NCBI GenBank assembly: GCA_029851415.1
Contig: CM056743.1
Location: forward strand, 121,984,305-122,048,304
DNA from: Eretmocerus hayati
Lineage: Eukaryota > Arthropoda > Insecta > Hymenoptera > Aphelinidae
Length of the DNA: 64,000 nt
Direction of reading: 5' to 3'
Under the pieces are notes generated by a model. It was not told the origin of the DNA and did no database searches. It was given only the letters and a program-made list of their open reading frames with translations. Position numbers and translations under genes: made by a program. How positions within the stretch are numbered: position 1 is the stretch's first letter; every line of letters begins with the position of its first letter. Below are positions 1 through 13,709 of the stretch, piece after piece.

Positions 1-363
1 TAATCAAGGTGATGCTGAATATTGCTGAATAGTTTGCAAGTTGAAGACCTGATGAAAAGTTGGGGGATGCTTATATGAGACACAACCACGCTTCTCATTT
101 TTCGATCTCTATTCGATGCAAATCAATTTTTTGGTTGATTTACGCAATAGACTGGCCGTTTTCATCTCACAAACTCACGCTGTTACTCAAGTTGATGAGG
201 AACACTCGTCAAAAGATTTTCAAATCCCATATTCGGTACCTACTCCGGTGTTTGGGTGGAGGAGTGCGAGCGGAGAGAGCGCGTCTATGTAGACTCGGCC
301 TGTAACTATAGTAATCAAAAACTATCGAGTATCACATACGTCTGCGAATAATCATCATGTAAT
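1..363. other. No gene recognised
   Basis: AT-rich sequence with only a short open frame (60-305, +) that has no recognisable protein features. I see no splice-supported exon or repeat here. Confidence 0.5.
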
Positions 364-1200
364 AAAGTAAGTGTACCCATTTTGCTCCCATTCAGCCATT
401 TTTTAAATAACTCTGGCCCATCTCAATATTTTCTGACGTACCTTAGCTCGATTCAAAGCTCGTCTCAATACCTTCAAAATGAACCAAAGGTCATTGAATT
501 TAGACCAAGTGGAGCCAAACTGTGTTGATTCTTCCAAAAGGTGATTTTTGAGAGTTTACAAAAGTGTGTACCCAACTTGCCCCCATCATTTAAAACAACG
601 TAAATCGGCGATGAAATGCGAAAAATCGCTTTGATCCGTTTTCATCACCGTGCATCTACATTTGTAGCTTTTAGCTGGCCCAAGACACTGTTTCCGACTT
701 ATTTTGACGCGATGAACGCGTTCTGAGTGGTAAAAAAGCCATACTGCACGCCTCTCCGAGATAACCATGTGGGGACATGTTGGGTACACTCCGATGTCGG
801 CTTTCTTGATTCTCAAATCACCTCCGTGTTTTGTACATAAGATCGTTTCAAATCATAGTTTTGCAGCTTTGAAAAACGAATTTTGAAGGCCCTGAGACAA
901 GGAGTCGAATGTGCTAAGGTGCGTTAAGATTGCTCGAATGAAAATAAATTCGCACCGGTTTTAGTGCACGCGATTTCCTCGGTGATTTTTTAGCTGTGCA
1001 AACACGAAAAACGGAAGAATCACTTTGAATTTTTTGGAGAACGCAGAAATGATTCGGGGTCGGTGGAAACTACTTTCTTTCTTATATTTTGACATAACAA
1101 ACGTAAAAAAAATATGGGTGAAGGACAACGAGTGCCCATTTCTGAAATCGGCATATGGAAACAAGTTGGGTACAGAGGCAAGTTAAGTACACTTACCTTA
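364..1200. repeat. TIR element, GTGTACCCA family, copy 1
   Basis: The ends read AAGTAAGTGTACCCA (from about 364) and, inverted, TAAGTACACTTACCTTA (to 1200). The same motif, GTGTACCCAACTTGCCCCCA in its best form, also occurs inside near 568 and inverted near 770, so it recurs about every 200 bp. No coding capacity. The left part (for example 541-590) is the reverse complement of 3800-3850 in copy 2. I infer a non-autonomous DNA element; the superfamily is not resolved. Confidence 0.6.
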
Positions 1201-3084
1201 GTTTCACTAGCGTCTATTGTCTTACGTGCTTGCAGTTCTAATTCTCATCTTTTGTTTTAAATTCATGACAAGTGTCACAATTTTCTGACGAGACATCTGA
1301 TATTTGATGGTAATTATACTTCGGGACGTTGCCAAAAAATAACGAAGATGGTCACTGCCGAACACCTCATTCTTTATATCCTATTCATCACTTCTTTTGT
1401 TAAATAGTATTGTCAGTGCCACCGACTTCCAATAGCCTGTGATCACTTTCTTCCAAAGATTTGGAAAAATCTGAAAAAATTCTGGAAATGCACTGTCAAT
1501 ACATGAAAAATATGAAAGCCCTAAATGCCAAATCGGAAGCAAGAAAACAATAAAAGCAATAGTTGAGTTCCTTCACCTCAAAATAATCTCAAAGGGAATG
1601 AATGATGCACAGTGTCAAATGGATCCCAATAGAGCGCAGAATTTCCTTAAATACAGCAACTTAAATTATCGTATACTTAAAATTAGCATAAAAATACAAT
1701 GACGATGTTGACATTTCAAAATCAAAAATGACATTGTTCTGAATCCAAGGTATCATTTTGGGATTTTTCTCCGAAATGAGGAGCGCTAGAGACTTTCGTC
1801 AGAAATGGTAGGAGACCGCATTCGCTACATTTTGGCTCCTTCTCAAAATGCACAACAACCTCACACGTGTGCAACATAAGCATTCAACACAGCCTCTCAT
1901 CGCAATTAACAAGCTGATATTTAAATTACCACTTTTACGAACTTGGTTCTGGAGAAAAATTTCATGGTTCTCCCATCAGTACTATAATATCATAAATTGT
2001 CATGGGTATCGATGCTTTTCGGATTGACAGCGTGGCATTTGAAATGACTGTGTAATAACTAAACAAGACCAATAAGCGAAACTGATAATTTATAGTAGTT
2101 TGAAAATGATATCATGATATTCATATCTCCCATTAATGTGCAAAATTCTCTTTGCACATTCAGACCTAGTTGCAGAAGTCTTCAAAATGTCAGAGGACCG
2201 CGTAAGTAGTCACAGACAGTTTGGTCAGACATGAATGCTCTGAAGCTTGTGATAGAGTGTCGTAGCACGTAGAGACCTCCAATTTGATCTGTCATGTCTT
2301 TTAAGATGATATTGATCAATGAAAGTGAACGAAAATTGCCTGTTGTTGTTCACACTTCCTTGATAAACAATTTTTTTTTTTCTATGAGAGGAAGTGTTCC
2401 AATCACGAAACAATGACGATGAAGGATTATTTGAGAAACCTGTAGTATCGAATTGATGAAAGAGAGCATACTCAGGACCGATGGCAATAATGTAACTGGA
2501 AACAATCAATTCCTGACGGTCACAGAATAGCCCAGAACTGCGCGGTTGTCGCTTGGCACGACTCATAAAACTGACTTTAGGAAAAAAAATTCAGTAACAA
2601 ATGAAGGTGCGATGATTTCTGTAAATCTTACATTTCTCTATTATCATAATCAGGATTGATTTTACCTCGCTTCTTTCGACACTGCGACACTGTTGAAAAA
2701 ACAAGTAGGAGTAAAAAATTTCATTCTGTAAGAGACTTCGTGATACCTACGTGATTTGTTCACATTTCATGTGATTATTCAAAGACAGAGGGTGAACAAA
2801 TCCTTCCTACGTCAACTTCGCAAACAGAATTGTATTTAAATTTTGATGGATTTCAACTCAAGCACCTTACAATCATTCGTCATTCATCAATGTATTTCAA
2901 CAGCATTTCCACCCACTAACTATTACTAATTGTCTTTCCTATTCACCATCACAAAATAGGATTTGATTAGAAATGTTTGGGAGTAATTCATGCAAAAGAT
3001 TGATAAACAATACAAATTACTCCAGCGATACTGTTCATAATCTGTCGCATTCAAATTATTACAAATATTGCATCGCAATAAAAC
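1201..3084. other. Intergenic, nothing recognised
   Basis: Short frames on both strands only, such as 2225-2566 (-). None has domain-like composition or neighbouring splice sites that would join it to another frame. Confidence 0.45.
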
Positions 3085-4033
3085 TAAGGTAAGTGTACCC
3101 AACTTGCCCCCATATGCCAATCTAGAGCATGGGCACTCCTTGGCCTCCCGGCAATTTTTTTTTTACGTTTTTTATGTTGAAATATGAGAAAGTAAATAGT
3201 TTGTGTCGACCCCGAATCATTCCAGCGTTCTCCAGAAAATCTAATGTGATTTTTCTATTTTTCGTGGTGGCTTAGCTAAGAAAGCATTGAGGGAATTGCG
3301 TTCAGTTGAATTATTGCCTCATTTTTTGAGTTCAACCATCAATCTTAACGTATATTAGCGCATTTGATTCCTTGTTTCAAGACCCTTAAAATCCGTTCTT
3401 AAAAGTAGCAAAATTCGGATCTGGTGCTAATTTATGTGCAAAACACGGAGCCGACTTGTGAAACAAGGATGCCAACATCGGAGTGTACCTAACATGCCCC
3501 CATACGGTTATCTCGAAAAGGCATGCAGTGCGACTTTTTTCACCACTCGGAACGTGTTCATCACGTCGAAATAGGTCGGAAAGAGTGTTTTGGACCGGCG
3601 AAAAGCTACAAATGTGCGTGCACGGCGATAAAAACACTCTATCGACGATTTCCATCATTTATTTCGGAAGATTTGAAACAGTTTGGCTCCAATTGATCCA
3701 ATTTGGACGTAGTTTAGTGCATTTTTAAGGTCTTTAAACAAGCTTCAAAATGAGTTAAAGCACGTTGGAAATCGTTTAAGTAAACCAAAGTTATTAAGAA
3801 AAAGGCTTAGTGGGGGCAAGTTGGGTACACACTTTTGTAAACTCTCAAAAATCACTTCTTGGGAGAACTCAAACAGTTTGGCTCCAGTTGGTTCAAATTG
3901 AATGTAGTTAAACTTATTTTGAAGGTCTAAAGACAAGCTTTAAAATGAGCTAAGGTACGTTGGAACATATGGAGATGGGCCAAAGTTATTAAGAAAATGG
4001 CTTAATGGGGGCAAGTTGGGTACACTTACCTTA
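3085..4033. repeat. TIR element, GTGTACCCA family, copy 2
   Basis: Near-perfect terminal inverted repeats: 3085-3112 begins TAAGGTAAGTGTACCCA and 4006-4033 ends with its reverse complement. Further motif copies lie near 3484 and 3812. Internal sequence matches copy 1 in inverted orientation. No transposase frame. The unit is 949 bp. Confidence 0.7.
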
Positions 4034-5239
4034 TAATTCTAATTCTAGTCAGAATTCTGAGTCAGAATTAGAAGAGACAAATATCAAATACATCCTCTAA
4101 TACAAATTAGAAATTACACTGAGTAGATACGTTGTATCGTGGTTTCTCTACTCTATTAAATCACGATTCGGTAATTTTCTGTTGATATCAGAATTTTCAC
4201 CATCGTATCTAGTTCTCCTGTATCTATGTATCACGTTTCATTTGAATTTGTGCTCGAGGCGTTATACGTCTCATTCCAAGTCTTATAATGGATAACCCAT
4301 GCCGTGTAGCAACAAATATTCGTACTTCCGTCTCAATTTTTGATATGTTTTTATCGCAGCCATTAATCGAATCAATGACGATTCTAGTGGTCAATGAGCA
4401 AATAATGAAATCAGTGCTGAATTAAAAATTTTCTAGAAGAAAAAGGAGCCCACCGGCGTTTAGAAGCACCGCGTTACGCGGCGCCATATTTGACTTATTG
4501 GGTGAGAATATTCATGAATTTTTTTTTCTTTCCCATTTTTAAAAAAAAGGCAACACTAGAGTACACATACCCGTTGCTGAATGATGGATTCTGCGAGGGT
4601 GTCAATTATCGCCAACGCGGCGATTGTCGATCGCGGGCGATAACCTCGCTTATGTCATAACTCTTTTGAATAAAGAAGACAACTCATCTATAGCGAGCAA
4701 CACTTCACGGTACCGTTGCTATAATATTACAAGAATCTTTGAGAGGCCTTTCGAGTATCGCTTCGTTCGTATAAGCTCATCGCGTGGTCGAGGTGCTGCT
4801 GGACAGAAATTTATGATCACCATCAACATCTTCCCAACGGGTTATACTCGATGAATGAATTCTCAAGTCTTCGGAAAGACGAATGGTAGATTTACCAGAC
4901 ACGCACTCTTTCTATTTCAATTTTCGACTCGAGTAGAATGTATAATATGATTGTCAAAACGAGTGATTGGATTCAATCATTTATTCGAGATGAGGCTTAA
5001 TAGTCATGGAGCTTCAGAGCGTGGGAAAAATATAGCCTCTGTCGCAATATATAACGTTGGTCAAGGATGACCAATCCTCGTTTGTGTAAAAAAACAGCAA
5101 TCGGGATCATGACTAATAAATATAACTATTATACCATCAAATTGATAAAAAAAATTGGGAAGTAAATCTTGAACCCGACAGATTGATTTTATCCTCCTTG
5201 GATGAATCTCATTTAAACGAAGTACTAGAGAAATAGGAA
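4034..5239. other. Intergenic, nothing firm
   Basis: 4440-4850 is richer in CG dinucleotides than its surroundings and carries a 76-codon frame (4624-4854, +). The frame has no recognisable motif, so I do not call it a gene. Confidence 0.4.
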
Positions 5240-7198
5240 GTATATGAGTCATTTCACAGCATTTCGGCCAGAGCCGTCACCAGGGGGGGCCTAGACAAAA
5301 TCCCAACAACTTTTTTCCCATCAGTACTATGTTTGAATAGTACAAAAATTTTTTTTTCAGATTTTTTTTAACCCTCAATGGGTCCTAGGGCCCATGACAG
5401 GCCCATTTCAGGTCCCTTTTTAGCCTATTCTCAAAAAATCATAGCTCCAAATAGACTCAATCTTTTTGGACGTACTTGTGCGCATTTTCTCTATGAGGAC
5501 TAATTCTTTCGAGAAAAAAGTTGTCCGACACCGATTATTGAGTCTAGCGATTAGTAGAAGCTATTTGCTATAAGCAGATTTTAGCTATTTTTGGGTCTTC
5601 TTCCAAGTGATCTAGCTCCTATATGTGATAATAGACTTCTATCAGTAGTCATTTCAAAGGTCTTGAAAAAACCTACAATTTAACCACCGGTAAAAGTTAA
5701 TTATCGTACTTTTTATTGGAGCTATAGCCGATACAAGTTTAGCAGTTTTATAAAAAATGCCAAACTTTGAGCTCAATTTAAAAAAATCGTTTTTTTTTCT
5801 TTCGACCCCAAACCTGTGCGAATATATTTTTCGATATAGATACTTTCAATTAGAACAATAATCTGGGTGGGCCATTCAATTCTCGATACTATTCAGCCAA
5901 TTTAAAACACCCTTTTTTGACTTTTTGCTCAAAATTCCTACATAGGCATGGCTCGCGTATGCTTCCATCTGAGTTATTGTGCTCCAATCTGGGTAAAATT
6001 ACTCCCGAAAGTACCCCCAAATATGTGTAAGCACTTCCGGGGGCGAGCCTCAAGCCAGAAGCGAGCTGGAGGCTCAAACCATGAGGTCCAAGATGGGCAT
6101 CATTTCGTCTATATTTTGGAACAAGCGAGCGAGGTCTCGATTCCTCGTGTTCTTGCTCACAAACGAGACGAGTGGCTAGGATAGGGATACAAACATGTTT
6201 TTCCGACTCAGAAAGTGTCGGAAAAACATATTTGTATCCCTACTCTAGCCTTTCGTCTCGTTTGCGGGCAAGAACACGAGGAATCGAGACCTTGCTCGCC
6301 TACCCCAAAATAGACGAAATAATACCCAATTTGGACCTGATGGTTTGAGCCTCCAGCTCGCTTCTGGCTTGAAGCTCGCCTCCGGAAGTTCTTTCACATA
6401 TTCGGGGGTACTTTAGGGAGTAATTCCACCCAGATTGGTGCACAATAACTCAGATGGAAGCATACGCGAGCCATGCCTATGTAGGAATTTTAAGCAAAAA
6501 GTCAAAAAAGGGTGTTTTAAATTAGCTGAATAAAATCGGCAATTCAATATCCCACCTCGATTATTGTTCTAATTGAAAGTATTTATATCGAAAAATACAT
6601 TCGCACAGGTTTAAGGTCGAAAGAAAAAAAAACGATTTTTTTCAATTGAGCTCAAAGTTTGGCATTTTTTATAAAACTGCTAAACTTGTATCGGCTATAG
6701 CTCCAATAAAAAGTACGATAATTAACTTTTACCGGTGGTTAAACTGTAGGTTTTCTCAAGACTTTTGGAATGACTACTGATAGAAGTCGATTATCACATG
6801 TATAGTAGGAGCTAGATCACTTGGAAAAAGACCCAAAAATCGCTAAAATCTGCTCACAGCAAATGGCTCCTACTAATCGCTAGACTCGAGAATCGGTGGC
6901 GGATAATTTTTTTTCTCAAAAGAACTAATCTTCACAAAGAAAATGCGCCCATTGCAAGTACGTCCAAAAAGATTGAGTCTAGTCGGAGCTATGATTATCT
7001 GAGAATAGGCTAAAAAGGGTCCTAAAATGGATCTTTCATGGACCCTAGGACCCATTGGGGGCTAAAAAAAATCTGAAAATAATCTTTTTGTACTATTTAA
7101 ACAAAGTACTGATGGAGAGAAATTTTTTGAGATTTTTTCCAGACCCCCCTGGTGACGGCTCTTCCCATAAAATGCTCCGAAATGACTCATATACAACC
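5240..7198. repeat. Giant near-palindrome (about 1.96 kb)
   Basis: The left arm from 5240 (GTATATGAGTCATTTC, then AGCCGTCACCAGGGGGG) is mirrored to 7198. The two arms pair nearly base for base through GGCATGGCTCGCGTATGC at about 5944 and its complement at about 6460. The centre is near 6212, around the words TTTTTCCGAC and GTCGGAAAAA. Arms are about 970 bp with almost no loop and no credible protein. I read it as a foldback-type element; its superfamily and target duplication are not clear. Confidence 0.75.
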
Positions 7199-7477
7199 TT
7201 TCGGAAAATAGAATGAGAGATCGCAATATTGTTCTATATGAATATGAAATCTGGGCACCCGTCGGATACGAGAAAAATTCACACTACGCCTTTTGTCTTA
7301 ACATTCTGAAATAACTTCATATTGGTATGACGGAATGTTTATCTAGCCTCCAATTGTATTTCAGATGAACTTGATCCTTAATTTCATAGAACAAGAAATA
7401 TTACAAATAGGAAATACCAACTAATCATCATAGTCAGCATCAATTTCTCAATTCTTGTGAGCTTTAGGCTAATAGCC

Positions 7478-7530
7478 TCGGAAGGGTTTTGAATCACAGT
7501 GCGATACACTGTGATTCGAAAGCCTTCCGA
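7478..7530. repeat. Short hairpin, 24-bp arms
   Basis: Arms 7478-7501 and 7507-7530 pair at 22 of 24 positions around a 5-base loop (CGATA). The left arm begins TCGGAAGGGTTTTGAATC. It could be a tiny MITE remnant or a structured RNA; nothing else decides. Confidence 0.6.
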
Positions 7531-8689
7531 CTTGAACAATGCGATGAATAAATCTTAGAAATTTGTGGTCCCTTCCTGATGAACTCAGATACTTTCAGGG
7601 ATTTCAACCAAATAAAGTCATGATTGCTAAACAGGGCAGATTATACGCATCTCGAACGAAGCAATCAGGCGAGTGTGCGCTTTATAGTGATTCGATGAAT
7701 ATCTCAAATCTTGATTGAACTTCCACTTGGACTTTTCTCGGAATTCACGTATAATTGAATAAAGCTAAAACGACTCGGGCATCGACCATCCACAAAATTA
7801 TGCGACTCCAAATTTTCGTCCATTGTAAATCAAGTAATTTGTATCTTCTGCACTCGAAAACAAAACGTTTATCTCCGATCGCACTTTCTTGCACCGATGA
7901 TGGAGTCCTGGAAAGAATGTTTTCTATTCCTCATTCTTTTTTGGCGACGATCAGATTGGGAGTTTCATGCCACGACTATGATTTTGGACTCAGTTTTGAG
8001 GAATAATCATGTCAACACAATTAATTAGAGATTCTTGTTGTATAAATATTTAGTTCATAAAATTTGTCCATCGAGGCATCAAAAAAATAGGGATCTATTT
8101 GAGGGAAATCTGGTTCGAATTTTTATCGCGGTCTTTCGTGTTTCAATCAGCAAGACTCCAGTAATAAAATAATATCTGGATTGAATGAGAAATTGAACAG
8201 CTCTTCTGTTCCAAGTCCACGGTCAAAAATGATTCCTTATGAGCAATTTTCTTTGGAAACATTTTTTGTGAAGGAAGAAAGATATCTATGTTGAAGCCAT
8301 CTTAGGTCGAGAACAAGTATTGTCTCTGAAGATACTTATGGTGGTCGCAAAGCTGGCAAAAATGAGGTAATAAATACTGCTTGGTCAAAAATAATGGTAT
8401 GTCAAATATTGCAGTATCATAAGCTGAGTGAGACCCTGTAACCATCTTTCTAGTTTACAGTCAAATCGGACGGCGAAATGAAAATAAACCGCTCGGGGTC
8501 AAGTTTATTCTTTCCCTGCCGAGTTCCCTGCGTAAGAATAGTATTTTAGTATTATTCGGATCCGTTTAAGTCGATTTTGCAAGTATGATCGTAACGAGTA
8601 ATGTAATCATGACGTTAGCGCGAAAACGAGGTGATACACCTTTGCAAAACCTGGCAAAACCTGCGTTGACCTGCGTGGGGTGAAACTAT
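7531..8689. other. Intergenic upstream of CTP synthase
   Basis: An 83-codon frame (7755-8006, +) shows no domain features. Short direct repeats of ACCTG(G/C)(C/G) words lie at 8645-8680. No exon can be supported. Confidence 0.4.
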
Positions 8690-9237
8690 AATGAAATGTC
8701 AAATATTGCGGAAAAGTGAAACGATGCGCCATCTGAACGTGACCTTTCGTAACTACAGCTTCACAAGTTCCGCGCACGCGCACATTCCTCTTTCAGCAGA
8801 AAATAAAAGAAACAGCTGATCTAGCAGAAAGTTTATCACAAGTTTCCGGAGCATAAACATCATCTCATCAACTATTTCATCTCGAAACATGCATTCTGGT
8901 GCAACCTTGCAACTAAATAAAAATGTGCAAATTTCGATATGGGTAAATCGTCAGTAACTCGCGTAAGCCGCTTTTTGCGTCGCGTAAGTTGGCCAGCCTC
9001 GCGGAACAAACGCGTAGGCGGGGGAAAGCGCGCTATAGCAGCGTCTTCCGAGGAGTTTCCGCGGTGTCTGCAGCCGACACAATAACGCGCGCGAGCCAAC
9101 ACGTGCCGGGCACATCTCCGACTCCGACGTCCAGCTCGGAATCCGACCTGGTCGCGAGAGTGTTCCTGTAGCCGTTGTTTCATCTTCTGTCCCGGCGAAT
9201 TTGGAGCTCCACATCGCTCTTGATTTTTCTCGAGAAG
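8690..9237 (+). promoter_or_regulatory. Presumed promoter and 5' UTR of CTP synthase
   Basis: CG dinucleotides rise sharply from about 8750 to 9240, in contrast to the AT-rich upstream DNA. The stretch leads straight into the ATG at 9238 without any coding match. No TATA box stands out, which suits a CpG-rich housekeeping promoter. The transcription start is not visible from sequence. Confidence 0.4.
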
Positions 9238-11877
<2,640 letters not shown>

Positions 11878-12274
11878 GAATCTATTTCACTGGAAGAGTA
11901 ACAACTTAATTTTGTAGTTTAGGTTTTTTATTATTTTTATTTTGAGTACCTAGCTATGTTAGATTTTATATTTCTTTTTACTGGGTAAATTTCCCCAGGG
12001 ATACTCATTCAAAAATCATGGATGTATGTGACATGGATTATAAGTATATTTTGTGATAATGTGCGTTTTCTAACGATTTGTGATGACTTATTGACTGAAG
12101 TGTAAGGTTATCGAGGCTTTGTAATGTACAAATTTGTAAGCTGACTTTGAGAGACTTCAGAATGTGTATTTTTTGAGAGATTGTAATGGTTCATTATCAA
12201 GTTTTTTCCAATACTCCAAATGACAGAACATCATTTGAATTTTTCTATTATGTCTGTTGTGAACGAAGAGGAAG

Positions 12275-12280
12275 AATAAA
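12275..12280 (+). terminator. Polyadenylation signal of CTP synthase
   Basis: A canonical AATAAA lies about 400 bp after the CTPS stop codon. The intervening AT-rich sequence has no frame of note and is the likely 3' UTR. Confidence 0.6.
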
Positions 12281-12712
12281 TTGAATATTCATACTTATCT
12301 TGATTCATTTCATGTTGGAATCCAAATCAGCCAAGAATGCACCGCTCGTTGTCAGTGATCGTCTCTAAAATCGGTCTGCTACTATGATCGGCATGACGGG
12401 AATGGCCGGGTTCTTCCAAAGTTCCAACCCGCTATGATACCAACGAATATTTTGATTCTTATTCAGTAAATCAATCGACGCTGGGTTTCTGTCATCTGTC
12501 TAGCTAATGTATCACCCATCAAACAGGAGACTAGATTCTTATCATCTTGATCTCATTTGTTTTGTGGTTACAGTTTACAGCAGAGTGAAATTATGTTGAG
12601 AGGTTAGGTTTACACTGAAGGGGTAAAAACAAAATACCAGTTCATCAATAGAGATTAACACATGCTTGGATACTCACATGTTTTATGAGGTTCAAAAAAA
12701 GCAGCGATAACA
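12281..12712. other. Short intergenic spacer
   Basis: This separates the CTPS 3' end from the ATG at 12713. Some CG-containing words occur at 12340-12430, possibly the promoter of the next gene. No other feature is seen. Confidence 0.35.
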
Positions 12713-13493
12713 ATGGAAGAAATTAATCATTGGTGGAAATCTATAAAGTACTTAACAAAGTTGAAAGGAGATGAAGCAAACAATTGTAGAATGTACTTGG
12801 TGTAAGTTGATTTTCTTATCCATATTATTTCAACAGTCAACGCCATTCAAAGTTATTGCAAATTACAGGCAACGCTGCAAGCAACTATCAAAGAATATTG
12901 AGTTACCTAAGCAAAATTTTGGCCCAACTGTTATGTGTTCACATTGCGGATCTCTGTGGTCTAACAATGAATCTCAAATCAGAGTATCTCCTGGGAATGC
13001 TCATCCCAAGTGTGTGAAAAAAATCATCAAATCTTATTCAGAGTGTGGAAAAATATCAAGATTTAAAGCATCATTGATGAAGAAAAGCATGAAAGAGCAG
13101 GCAAATAAAATTATGATCAAGTGCTCTGTTTGCTCTTCAACTACAGAAGTTGTCTGCCAGAAGCCAGAGAAGTTGAAATCAGATAGAAAAGTAAATGAGC
13201 AAGCCAATGTTATAGTTTCACAAAAGAAAAAGAAAAAGAAACGAAGAGATAAGACTGCTGGCTTGAACATATCAAGTATCTCAACACCTGATGTAAACAG
13301 AGAAAAGGAAATGGCAACTATTCCCTCTGTAGTGCCTGCCTCTATCAAGGTGAAAATGAGTCAAAATAATCATTCGCAGTCAGCTAAGAAGATTAAAAGA
13401 CTCGATATCAATAAATTGAATAGCGCTCTGAGTTTCAACAAGTCTCAGAAACCAAAAAGTAGTCTGAAGAATTTTCTTAAAGATCTTTATTAG
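12713..13493 (+). CDS. C18orf21-like zinc-ribbon protein
   Basis: Two exons, 12713-12801 and 12869-13493, join across a 67-nt intron (GTAAGT..ACAG) to give 237 residues. Two CxxC pairs (CSHCGSLW near residue 46 and CSVC near residue 104) form a zinc ribbon. A Lys-rich middle (QKKKKKKRR) follows. The C-terminus, with LNKLNSALSF and SSLKNFLKDL, resembles the C-terminal helices of vertebrate C18orf21 (UPF0711). From memory, the human protein has been linked to RNase MRP (RMP24) and resembles the RNase P protein Rpp21, so a nucleolar RNA-processing role is an inference. An unspliced frame beginning at an ATG at 12771 is also open (240 codons) but lacks the family-like start. The gene is convergent with LUBEL, with stops 186 bp apart. 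Confidence 0.72.
13486..13491 (-). terminator. Candidate LUBEL polyadenylation signal
   Basis: This is the first AATAAA on the minus strand after the LUBEL stop codon (about 190 bp beyond it). It overlaps the last codons of the convergent zinc-ribbon gene, so the two transcripts may overlap at their 3' ends. Confidence 0.35.
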
Positions 13494-13679
13494 CTTACAG
13501 AATAAGGTGATTCCAGTGCATTGTTCCGACAAACTATACAAGGTATACACATACATGTTAGCCACTGACATTATCATATGCAAGTAGTACTTAGATCATT
13601 GAAGTATGAATGAGATGGACATGGTGGAGTTTTGATGAATATATGGTTCTGTTGCTGCAGTTCTAAACGATTGTATCTG

Positions 13680-13709
13680 CTACTCCAGTGGAATTTCTTT
13701 CTGGACAAT
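13680..13709 (-). CDS. LUBEL: LUBEL terminal exon
   Basis: A 30-nt exon after a GTTGCAG acceptor encodes IVQKEIPLE and a stop. It matches the end of human HOIP in character (QKLTEEVPL), which supports it despite its size. It starts in phase 0 and so accepts either alternative LDD exon. Confidence 0.8.
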   Translation of the reverse strand: MVQKEIPLE

